DNA from: Branchinecta lynchi
Lineage: Eukaryota; Arthropoda; Branchiopoda; Anostraca; Branchinectidae
NCBI GenBank assembly: GCA_023053575.1
Contig: JAKZAP010000014.1
Location: 7,068,001 to 7,132,000, forward strand
Direction of reading: 5' to 3'
Length of the DNA: 64,000 bases
Positions 39,101-51,100 of the stretch are shown piece after piece (within the stretch, counting starts at the first letter, position 1; each line of letters begins with the position of its first letter). Made by a program: the position numbers and the translations under genes. The notes below the pieces were generated by a model, which was not told where the DNA came from, did no database searches, and saw nothing but the letters and a program-made list of their open reading frames with translations.

Positions 39101-42100
39101 ATTAAAGGCCCTAGAATACCACGAACGGTTGAGGGTACTGAAGCTTCCCAGCCTCTCATATCGACGTAAACGTGGCGACGTCCTGATGGTAAAAAAGCTG
39201 TCAGACTCCGACATGATCCCTGGGTTATTCGAGAGCTCCCAATCAAAGTCGACGAGAGGCCATTCTAAGAAGTTCCAACTGACCAGCTGTAAACGACGCG
39301 AGCGGCACAGTTTTTGGGATCCCAAAACGTAAGTGGAAGGATACCTATGACATCGCAAAAGTTGTCCGTCTGTCCGTCCGTCTGTAAGCACGATAACTCT
39401 CGAAGGGAATGAGATATTTTGATGAAACTTGGTGTGAGGGTTCGTTGGGTCGTCGGACCAGTCAAGTTCGTAGATGGGCTTTGTAGCTCTACATTTAGCG
39501 GTGGGGGAGGGGATTCAGATTAAGGGACGAACAAAATATTTTGAAACAGCTAATGTGATAGTCGATTATGGGGTAAGAAGACATGCTGAACACGATGGAG
39601 AAAACCATTTTGTCATCGGACAAGTAGTTCGCCCGGAATCCGGCCAAAACCGGAAAGTTTGTTGAAAGTAAAAGTTTTATTTGAAGTTGATTAGATGTTC
39701 GATCTAGGGGTAGGAAGACATGCTGAAGACGATGGTGAAAATTATTTTCTCGACGGACAAGTATTTCGCCCGGAATCCGGCCCAAACCGGAAAGTTTGTT
39801 GAAAGTAAAAGTTTGATTTGAAATTGATTAGATGTTCGATTTAGGGGTAGGAAGACATGCTGAAGACGATGGTGAAAACTATTTTCTCGATGGACAAGTA
39901 TTTCGCCCGGAATCCGGCCCAAATCGGAAAGTTTGTTGAAAGTAAAAGTTTTATTTGAAGTTGATTTAATGTTCGATTTAGAGGTAGGGAGACATGCTGA
40001 AGACGATGGTGAAAACTATTTTCTCGACGGACACTTCGACCGGAATCCGGCCCAAACCGGAAAGTTTGTCAAAATTAAAAGTTTTATTTGGAGTTGATTA
40101 GATGTTCGATTCAGGGCAAGAAGACATGCTGAATACTTATGTGAAAACAAGTTTCTACCCAGACATGTAGTTCGTCCGGAATCCGGCCAAAACCGGAAAA
40201 CTGTTGGAAGTCAAAGTTTTATTTCTAGTTGATTAGATAAGCGATTTAGGGGTAAGAAGAGATGCTGAGTCCCTGTGTGACAATCGTATTTTACCCGGAC
40301 ATATAGTCCCTGATTTCGTCTTTGAGCTTTCTTTTTTCGCCGGACAAGTAGTTCTGGAGTTCGGCCGTAACCGGGAAATTGGCAGAAGTGGCAGGAAGTT
40401 TTCGTCAAAACAGATATGACTTATAGGGGTAAACACATATGCTGAATCCAAATCTGAACTTGGTTTTCTCAGGTGATTAGCTATTTGGCCTTAATCTCTT
40501 TCTGAATTTTAATTGTAAAAATGTTCAAGGAGTCTGGCGAAGACTGGATCTGGCTAAGACAAGACCCAGTTGTCTGGATCAGATATTGAATTTTTGGGAT
40601 CCCATCGAAACCTTTGGTCTTGTTTCTCTGTACGGAGTGTTCCACTCTGGAACAGCCTTTCCGAAAAAAGTATCAACGCTGCTACACTGGATGGCTTCAA
40701 AAAAGGAGTGGACGGGGACTGGCGAAATGCTGAATGCCGGCTGCACTGGGATTCCAGTGAGCCGATGTGACAACAACATCTACCAAACAATGAATGCCGG
40801 CTACACTGGAGTGCCAGTGAGCCGATATTACAACAACGATCTGACGATCACACTACCGTATCTCGCTGGAAGTGCGATTTAAGGTAATGCATAACATTTT
40901 GAAACACGACAGATAAGATCCGAAGTGTTATCTGTTACGCATTATCCTTTGAAATCACGCAGCCTTGTGTTATCTGTTATGAATCTTCTGACAGTGTAGT
41001 ATTATAACGACATGTTCTCAGTCTCAAAAAATCGTAGAGAACTTTAGTTTAGTTAGATTTCTAGTATCAAGATTTGTCTCTGAAAGACCTTTCTTGTGCT
41101 CAGTTCGGCAACCATCATAGTGCTTTGGTTCGATTCCTTCGCGTTATATGTGGAACAGGTTGCTGTTTTTTCTTCAGAAACTAGCTTCTTCGTAGGTTAT
41201 AAGAAAAGCTAGTATTATAACGTTATATCTTCAGGTATCTTAGTGCTCAGCTCGGCAATCATTAAAGCCCTTTGGTTCGATTTCATTGCGTTACAATATG
41301 TTGAACAGGTTGCAATTCTTCGCCAAAACTTTAACTTTGTGTGTGAAACATTTAAAAGTGTAATCCTAGAACGTTAGGCTATATCATTATAGCGTTTTGG
41401 TCCCTTCGTTTCTCTGGAATCATCTTCCGGAGAGAATCAGGAAGTCGGAGAACCAGTTTTTGTTTAAAAAATTATTTGTTGGATAGTTGGATAAATTTGG
41501 AATATTTATTTGGAATTTTATTTAAGGTGAATATTTCAATATTATTATTAGTGAATGAGGGTTGGGTGGGGGGGGGGGGTTAAAGAAAAAGAAATGGTAA
41601 GGTTAAGACTAGAAATGTGTGTCGTCGTTTGTAATAGGTGTTTAAAAGTTGTGGACTCCCGCACAGGACACGGTTGTGCCCTTGTTGGGAGCGTTCTGTT
41701 TGTTGTTTTGTTTAAGGAATGTTTAAATTAAAATGAATTGAACTGAAAAAAAAATTAATTGAAGCCTCAGGGGGTCTTGTTTCTTGCTTTATATTTATTT
41801 TATGTAGTCTTATTAGTACGAATAAATGAATGAATGAATGAAAAGTAAGAGGCGAAACAGCATTATATTTTTGTATTATTATTTATACTGATTCATTTTT
41901 CTGTCTCTAGGGGTCGCGCTATCTCTTGCGTTCTTGGCCGTCAGTTTTGGAATTGTGGACTACAACTCACCGATGGTCACATCAAGCTCCGGTCCCTCCG
42001 ATCGATGCTCCCAAGCCTCGTAAGTGCAAATATGTTTTTTGAAGCACAAAAGACACAACTTGAGTTTATATCAAGAATTACAATTATAATTACAATTCAT

Positions 42101-45100
42101 TTATTCCCAAAGTTCTGATAATACAAAATGCACGCGATTGTTAGAATTACAATTTGGTTAATTCACGTTAAATTCGCAGTCAACTTAGCGAGCATGCTAG
42201 GTTCAGCTTGGGGAAGAACTATACTTATTTTCTTTTTTATTTAAGAATATTAGGGCTGAAGCGATACTTCGATTTGAGTTCTGGCAGGTAAAGGTAGAAA
42301 GATGGGTCCAGGGCACAGCAAAACGAACGTAATATCAGTATTTAATGCTGCGACTTAGTTTGTTCTTCGAGTAACTAATTAGTATTTGATCACCTAATTC
42401 TATGAAAATGTACAGAAAGATAGTTCGTATGGGAAACGGGCATCTCTGTGGAACATCAGGTAGAGGGTATACCTTACAATGAGGCAAAGGAGAAGGTAAC
42501 GAAATGTTGTGATTCATTCCTTAAAGCACAACTCTTGCTAGAAATGATGTTTTCGCGATGAAATGACTCTGAAACATTGGTCTTCGAAAATATTATTACT
42601 TGCCACGTGAAATTAGCGGTTTTCTTGTTAGCGCTTGTCGACTCTGTAGCATTGTTCAGATAGGTGTAATAAGCTGAATAGCTCTATATGCAACGTTTGC
42701 GTTTAATACACGCGCCTGTTCAAATGGGAACTGAAAAGATTCTTACTGATGCAGCGTTCGGTGTTGCCACGCTGATACAGTTTTTCGAGCTACTAAAGAT
42801 CAGAAAATGTGTTCTTAAGCAGGAGTACGATTTGACGCCCTTTATATTGTAACAAAGCTATTAAATTAACGGATAGACAACATTGGTCCTCATACTGACA
42901 ATAAGAAGTCGTAACAGAACAAAATATGTTCTTTTGAAGAAAAGTTGTTTCTTCAGCTTCCAACAAAGTAGAACTTTAGTGCTTTCCGTGGCAACGCTGA
43001 CGACGCTGCTCCTCTCCTCGGCCTGCTCTAGGAACCAACCAAGCGATCTGATTGGCTCTGAGTAAGGGAAAATAGATCCTGGCTCTATACTCCTTATTCG
43101 CCTTGTTACAGTGCGCCCCGAGGAAAAGAAGAACCTGTAATTGGCCTTATACGCCGTAATACACCTTATAACACCTATTTGAACAATGCTTACCCAGCCT
43201 TCCTGGAGTGTGTTCCACCCTTCTAACGATAGTAACCAGTAGTTGCCGTTCCAAGCTTCTCAACTCAAAAGGTTCTTATTGATGCAGCGTTCAGTGTTGC
43301 CACGCTGATACAGTTTTTCGAGCTACTAAAGCTCAGTCCAAGAACGTAAGGGACGAGATACCTATGACTTTGTAAAGTTGTCCGTCTGTCTGTTAGCACG
43401 GTAAATCTCGAAGGGATTAAGATATTTTGTCCAAACTTGGTGTGATTATCCTTTGGGTCAAAGTACAGGTCAGTTTCGTAGACGGGCCCCATTGCTGTGG
43501 GGGAGGGGTTTCAAATCAAGGGTCTCGCCGGACAGGTAGTTTACCCGGAAACCGGCCAAAACGAGAGAATTTGTAAGAAGTAAAAGTTTTATTTCAATTT
43601 AATTAGATATTCGATTCATAGTAAAAAGACATGCTGAATCCGTATATGACAATCATTTTCTCTCCAGACGTATAGTTTGCCCGGAATCTGGCTGAAACCA
43701 GAAAGTTTAACTTTTTGCCAGACTTTAGTAGTTCGCCCGGAATCCGGCCGAACTTTGGCATAAGTAAGGCAGGAAGTTGATCAGTTTCATCAAAGTAGAT
43801 ATGACGCACGCTATAGGGTACACACACATGTCCATCCATATTTGAACTTGGTCTTCTCATATCTGTTGTAAATTTTATTAGTAAAAATGTTTAAGGAGTC
43901 TGACCTGATATCTACAAGACTGAATTGTGTGGATCAGATATTAAATTTCTGGGATCCAGTCGAAACCTTTGGTCTTGTTTACCCCGATATCGGACCTTTA
44001 ACTAACCTCAGAAATGCAAACATCTTACCGAATTTCCGGCTTATGCTGGACTGCAACTGAACTACTTGTCCGGCAAAAAGATAAAGTTAACAAGAGCTAC
44101 GAGCTCATATGGCACTTGTACGAGTAGGCTGTACAAGAAAGTAGAAGAAAACGTCACAAAATACACCCGCCATCCAAAAAGGCGGTTCGGAAATAGAAAT
44201 AGGATATTTAGTTTCACTCATTTCTGAGCAGTTCCGGCATCGTCTCGATTGCAAATGCACATGACTGTTCAAACTTTCATCCCAATAAATCCATTTGTTT
44301 GATCCCTAGACGTGCTACACGATTTCCGGTACTCACTCTATTTCCACCTACCGTGGCCGAATCTGGTTCGGAATTAAAAAAAATCGACCACCTAAAGCAT
44401 CTTCGTTTATACCATCTACCAAGTTTCACTCGAATCTGAGCATTTTTGGAAAGTTCCGGTACCCCCCCCTTCCCACCAACGTTGTCGGAGCCGGTTCGGG
44501 CCCAATCTCTTAATTCCCTCATCAAGTTTGACTGAAATTGGAGCATAGCCTATCTGCAAGTTTCCAGTACCCCCCCCCCCCCCTACCTTGGCCGAATCCG
44601 GCCCAGACGCCAAATAACAAATCTAGGCCGCATAAACTCGGCACTGTCGAATTGCATCTCATTCGGTCCATCCGTTTGGTTTTTGTGCATGTCAAAAGTC
44701 CCCCCACCCCCAATTCCCCTAATCGTGGTCGCATATGGTTCGAACGCATGTTTTACATGTCGAGGCCATCGATTCGTATCACCCATGAAGTTTCACTCGA
44801 ATCAGACCACTCGTTCGCAATTTATAGAAGTCCATATTTCTCTTCTCTTGCTCCCCCAAAAATGCTCGGATCTAGGAACGGAAGTTTCCGGGGGTATGTT
44901 GTGTCAGGTTTTTAAGTCAAGATAATTCGGGTCGCTAATATGCCTGCAAAGTTTCGTTGTCGTTTTACATCTGGAACTATTCTAACTCACGACTACCGGA
45001 ATTCCAGGAAACCCCCTCCAACTCCCCCCACAGAGCCCCGAAACCATCTGGCTCAGTCAATTTCATCTAGGCCTAATGCTTGTTCCATTCATTAAGTTTC

Positions 45101-48100
45101 GTCCCAATCCCTCTACTTTTAGAGTTTCTTGAGTTTTCCACCACCCCCCCCCCCCCCATCCCCACAGGTATCGGACCCGACTCGGACGTGACACAGAACG
45201 TCCGAGGCGATAGCTCACCAGACAAGTTTCATTCAAATCCGATCACCCGTTCAAAATTTATGCACGCCACTAGATTCCGGACTCCCCATCCACCCACTCC
45301 CCCCACGATGGTCGGGTCGGGGAAACGGCTGTTCTCAAGTCAATCTGTTCGGATCCCTGACATACCTGCCAAGTTTCATCGCCCTAGGACATCAGGAAGT
45401 ATGCCGAACTCGCAGGATCGCTAGAAATCCGGACCCCCACCCCAACTCCCCCACAGTGCCCTGATCCGGTCCGGTTATGTCAATGACGTGTCGAGGACCT
45501 GTGCTTGTTTTTCCCACCAAGTTTCATCCCGATCCCTCCACTTTAAGCGTTTCTCAAAATTTCCGGTTCCCTCCTCCAACTCCTCCCAGTGTCATCGGAT
45601 CCGGTCCGGTTATGTCAATGACGTGTCTAGGACCTGTGCTTGTTTTTACCACCAAGTTTCATCCCGATCCCTCCACTTTAAGCGTTTCTCAAAATTTCCG
45701 GTTACCTCCTCCAACTCCCCCCAGTGTCATCGGATCCGGCCCGGATTTAAAGTGAGGTGTCTGAGACACAAGGTCATCCTAAATATCAATTTTCATCAAG
45801 ATCCGATCACCCGTTCAAAAGTTATGCACGCCACTAGATTCCGGACTCCCCATCCACCCACTCCCCCCACGATGGTCGGGTCGGGGAAACGGCTGTTCTC
45901 AAGTCAATCTGTTCGGATCCTTGACATACCTGCCAAGTTTCATCGCCCTAGGACACCAGGAAGTATGCCGAACTCGCGGGATCGCTAGAAATCCGGACCC
46001 CCATCCCAACTCCCCCACAGTGCCCTGATCCGTTCCGGTTATGTCAATGACGTGTCTAGGACCTGTGCTTGTTTTTCCCACCAAGTTTCATCCCGATCCC
46101 TCCACTTTAAGCGTTTCTCAAAATTTCCGGTTCCCCACCCCAACTCCCCCACAGTGCCCTGATCCGGTCCGGTTATGTCAATGACGTTCCTAGGACCTGT
46201 GGTTGTTTTTCCCACCAAGTTTCATCCCGATCCCTCCACTTTAAGCGTTTCTCAAAATTTCCGGTTCCCTCCTCCAACTCCCCCCAGTGTCATCGGATCC
46301 GGCCCGGATTTAAAGTGAGGTGTCTGAGACACGAGGTCATCCTAAATATCAATTTTCATCAAGATCCGATCACCCGTTCGCAAGCTAAAAATACCTCAAA
46401 TTTTGGCTTCACCCTCCCTCCACTCCCCCCCCCCCAGATGGTCGAATCGGGGAATTGATGATTTCCTATTTAAGCTGGTCGGGTCCCAGACATGCCTGTC
46501 AATTTCCATCGTCCCAGCACATCAGGAAGCACGGAACTCGCGGGATCACTACAAATTCGGACTTCTCCCCCCCCCCAACTCCCCCAAAGTGAGCGGATCC
46601 GTTCCGGTTATATCAGTCACGTATCTATGACTTTTGCTTGTACTTTCCACCAAGTTTCATTCGGATCCCTCCACTCTAAGTGTTTTCCTAGATTTCCGGT
46701 TTCCCCCTCTAACTCCCCCCAGTGTCACCGGATCCGGTCTGGATTTAAAATGGAGGGTCTGAGACACGAAGTCCTTCCATGTATTAAGTTTCATTAAGAT
46801 CCGATCACCCGTTCGTAAGCTAAAAATATCTCATTTTTCCTATTTTTTCCGGATTCCCCCTCCCTCCACTCCCCTCCAGATGGTCGGATCGAGGAAGCGA
46901 CAATTTCTAATTTAATCTGGTCCAGTTCCTGATATGCTTGCCAAGTTTCATCGTCCTAGCTTATCTGGAAGTGCCCGAACTAGCAAAACCGGGACCGACA
47001 GACCGACAGACCGACTGACGGACAGAAATAACAATCGCTATATGGCACTTGAGTAATCTCAAGTGCCATAAAAACGAGTTCAACTTTTCCTTACCCCTAC
47101 CCTATATCGAACCTCTAATCACCCTAAGATAAAACTTTCACTTTGAAAAAATGGACGGCCACGGCCGGATTCAAGGCGAACTACTGGCAACGGAATCAGC
47201 ATGTCTCCTTACCCCAATGTCGAACCTCTAATCAACTTCAGATGAGACTTTGACTTTTAACAATTCCCCGGTTTCGACCTGATTTCGACCGGGCAAACCA
47301 TTTGTCAGACGAATAAATATTCAGATATGGATTCAGCATGTTTTCTTGCCCCTTAATAGACCATCTTATTTGCTTTAAAAAAATATTTATTTTCGACCCT
47401 TAATTTGAACCCCCTCTTCCGGCCTTAAATATAGGGCTACGAAGTCCATCTACGAACTTGACTTGTACTTTGGTCCAAAGTACTCCTGCAATAAGTTTCA
47501 ATACAAGTAAGTAAGTAAGTAAGTAACTTATTTATGACCCGCCATTTCGGAAAGGCGGAGTACCTCATACCTCAGCTTCTATGAGAGTTTTCGCGCTAAG
47601 AGACGGACAACTTTTGCGAAGTCATAGGTATCCCGAAGATCGGTTTAATAACAACAGGCAGGATGGAACACGGCTGTGAAATGTAGGATCTCGAGAATGA
47701 TAATGGATTGAAGTATTGCGTAAGTAGAGCCAATTAGTATCGTAAGAGCTTAGGAGTTGACATGGGCTCATGTGTGAGTGTAGAGAGCTGGATTATTTAA
47801 GATCAGGTACAAAATAAAAAAAATAAAAATTGTGATGTAAGATTGTTGGAGAAATTCCTTCGGGTTGGTTTGCGCCACCGCAATTTCTCTATTTAATAGT
47901 TATTATTTTTTCCTTCTATGTTATAAGTAGCTTAAGTTTATCCCACTATATTTTTTCGTCATGGCCTTCGGGCTTACGTGTAAATATTCTCTTCTGTAAT
48001 ATTCTTGAGCCTTTAAAAGGTTAAAAATTCAGCTTCCGAGATCAAAAAATGTCAAACTGGCCGATGATTTCTTCTTCCGACATATCTAAACGTCCACATG

Positions 48101-51100
48101 GTGATATGCTTAGTTGTTTTAATCCTCTTACACGCCTCTTGATCGTCCGGAGGTTTTAGTAATCTTTTGACCAGCGCCAGGAGATCAATGAATAGGAAAT
48201 TAGCAATGGCGGATTGGTGTTCAGGAGTGAATTGTATTCAAGTAATGTGTGGATAACGTAACGTTGGCTACCGTGAGGATTTTGGGGAAAACAAAGGCAA
48301 CAGTGTTCGTAAAAATCCGACCCATCAAAGAATGATGGTGTCTCCCACCTTCTCGGCCGATATGAATCAAAGACTTTAAGTTTATTCAAACTAATGTCAA
48401 CACAATATTTTTTTGCCATGGCCTTCGGGCTTACGTGTAAATCTATTATGTTCATTAATATTCTTTAGCCTTTAAAAGTAGCCTAAACCTGTTCACGGCA
48501 TATTACAGAGGTGGGTGCGGTGCTATCCCGTCGGTTGCGAACATAAGGGAAAAGGGAGTTCGTACTCCCTAGAGGGGGAGTACAAAGAGAGCGTCCTGAA
48601 GTGAACACCTCCTTGGACTTGCATGCTGGGCTTTACTTAGGATTTTCAGCGGAGACCTGCTGTCAGATCAACAGGACATGAAAGCTCTTAGATTGGAATT
48701 CGATTTCTAGTGACGTGGTCTCTCCGTAGGGAACGACTTGTCCTTTAGGGAAGACAAGGTCGCTCACGGTTAGAATGGCCGGTCGTTTCTGTGGGACTTT
48801 GCGATGAGCTCCATTTGGGCAAATGGAACTTGAGTACTCTTGATGACTAACTCTCCTTACCGATGCAAAAACTCTGTGTACCTAGCAGAAGAGCCAGCGG
48901 CACCATAGCTGTCCCCAACGATCGCCGTGATTGGTTGACACAGGAATCTGAGTTATTGAATTTGAGTCGTTAACGAGACGTTTTCTCGTTCTTCCTGAGG
49001 ATGACTGGCGTATTTTGGACTTTTGGTCTAGAGCACTGGCCATATTCCCGTTTAGCGCTTCCAAGCGGACTGTTAATCGCCCTATGCCTCACAGTCAGCA
49101 CTTGGATCAGACTTGGATCAATCTGGAAGAAAAATCTGGAAGTTGAAGCCTGGCTTTTACCCCTTCATCGAACCTCTGATCAACTTCAGATAAAACCGTT
49201 ACTTTTAGTAGACTTTCCGGTTTCAGCCGGATTTCGGGCAAAGTATACGTCCGGAGAGAAAATGATTGTGATATACGGATTCAGCATGTATTTTTACTCT
49301 AAACCGAATATCTAATCAAATTCAAGTAAAACTTTTAGTTTTTAAAAATTCTCTGGTTTTGGCCGGTTTCCAGGCGAACTACATTTCCTGCGAAGAAATA
49401 ATTTTCATATTCCGATTCAGCATTTCTCCAAATTTCCCTTAAAATGAAACCCCTCCCCCACCCCCCAAATATATAGCTATATGGACCCATCTTCGAACTT
49501 GACCCAAAAGATCCTCACACAAATTTTGAACAAAACATCGCAATCCCTTCGACAGTTGCCGTGCAAACAGACAGATGGACGGACGACGTCATAGTTATCC
49601 CGTCACTTACGTTTTGGGATCCCAAAAAGGAAGACCTCGGAGTATCTACGAGTGAGCAGCTCCTCTAGATTGCATGCTGGTTTTCACTTGGATTCTCCGT
49701 GGAGACCTGCTGTCATACTTATTGGACATGAAGGTTCTTAGATTGGAGTTCGATTTTTTGTGCTTTATCCTTAGGAATCAGAATTAAGTGAACTCTTGTA
49801 GAGAAGAAAAGGTACCGTGGCTGAGAAGTTGGCAGCGTATAAAAGAGCCCCTTTGAAGAAGGATGCTCAACTCTTTCTATAATCCCATCCATCGATCCGA
49901 AGGGATCGACTAAAACCAGGAAGGGAAGGGAACACGAGAAAAGCAGGAAGGCATACTACAACCAGGAAGGGCATACTAAAACGAGGAAGGCCATACTAAA
50001 ACAAGGAAGGCTGTCGCCAGAATTCGCCACACCGTTCCCTTCCTGTATTTAGTATTCTTTGAGGGGTAGGCAACTTTTCAAATTCAAAGTTTACCGTCCC
50101 TTCCTCGTTTTAGTATCCTGACACGGGGAGGCATTAAGTTCAGTGAGAGGTCAGCAAGTATACAAATTTTAATTCTCCTTTTCATTTCTCGTTCTGACGG
50201 TAGGCGACTAAAATCATCCGAGTCCAGTGAAGGGTCGGCAATTAAGATATTTCAAGTCCACCATTTCCTTCCTCGTTTTAAACTTTTCAAGGTACTAAAA
50301 TGAGGAAGGAAGTGGTGAACTTCAAATATCTTAGTTGCCGACCCCTCGCTGGACTCGGACGATTTTAGTCGCCTACCGTCAGAACGAGAAATGAAAAGGT
50401 GAATCACAATTTTTATAGTTCCCGACCCCTGACTGAAATTAATGCCTACCCATGTCAGCCGTCAGGATACTAAAACGAGGAAGGGATGGTGAACTTTGAA
50501 GTTGAAAAGTTGCCGATCCCTCAAAGAATAATAAACAGAGGAAGGGAGCGGTGGGGCTTTCCAGTCTTGAATTCTGGCGACAGCCTTCCTTGTTTTAGTA
50601 TGCCCTTCCTCGTTTTAGTATGCCCTTCCTGCTTTTATCGCGTTACCTTCCCTTCCTGGTTTTAGTCGATCCCCGATCCGAACTCTTCGAACCCAACTTG
50701 GTCTCAAGAAAGGTTTCTGTTAGATTTATTTGGTCAAAACGGTTACAAAATACATTCCAGTTTATGAAACGAATTTCGTCCCAAGAGCCCTTGGGGCCGT
50801 GGCTTGGAAAAAACTTCAGAAACAATCAATCAACCAACTTGAGGAACCTCTTCAGCCAACGAAGGTCACCAAAAGTTTTCACAGGAAAACGAACAAATTG
50901 CTGATTCGTGAATCGTGAAATTTTAAGTTTAACCCACTAGAGCTGAGATCCGACAGTATAATTACACATCACTTATTAACTTAAATAGGCTTGAAAAGTC
51001 GATAAAAATGCGCTACGTTGTTTGTCCTCTATCCATGGATAATCGGATTCATCGTACCAACGTATTCGTTCAGATTTGTGGCACCTCTATGTGACTTTTC

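Noticed and set aside
39495..39922. Tandem similar frames ([10 protein letters not shown]...) on the minus strand
   Set aside because: The similarity between frames reflects the ~135-bp DNA repeat of A8, not a protein repeat.
45488..45988. 166-codon plus-strand open frame
   Set aside because: The peptide is itself a tandem repeat because it lies in the 130/560-bp array of B6. No initiation context or family match.
44089..47075. CRISPR-like regular repeats
   Set aside because: Units are 130 and 560 bp and spacer-less, within a eukaryotic gene. These are satellite-like repeats, not CRISPR.
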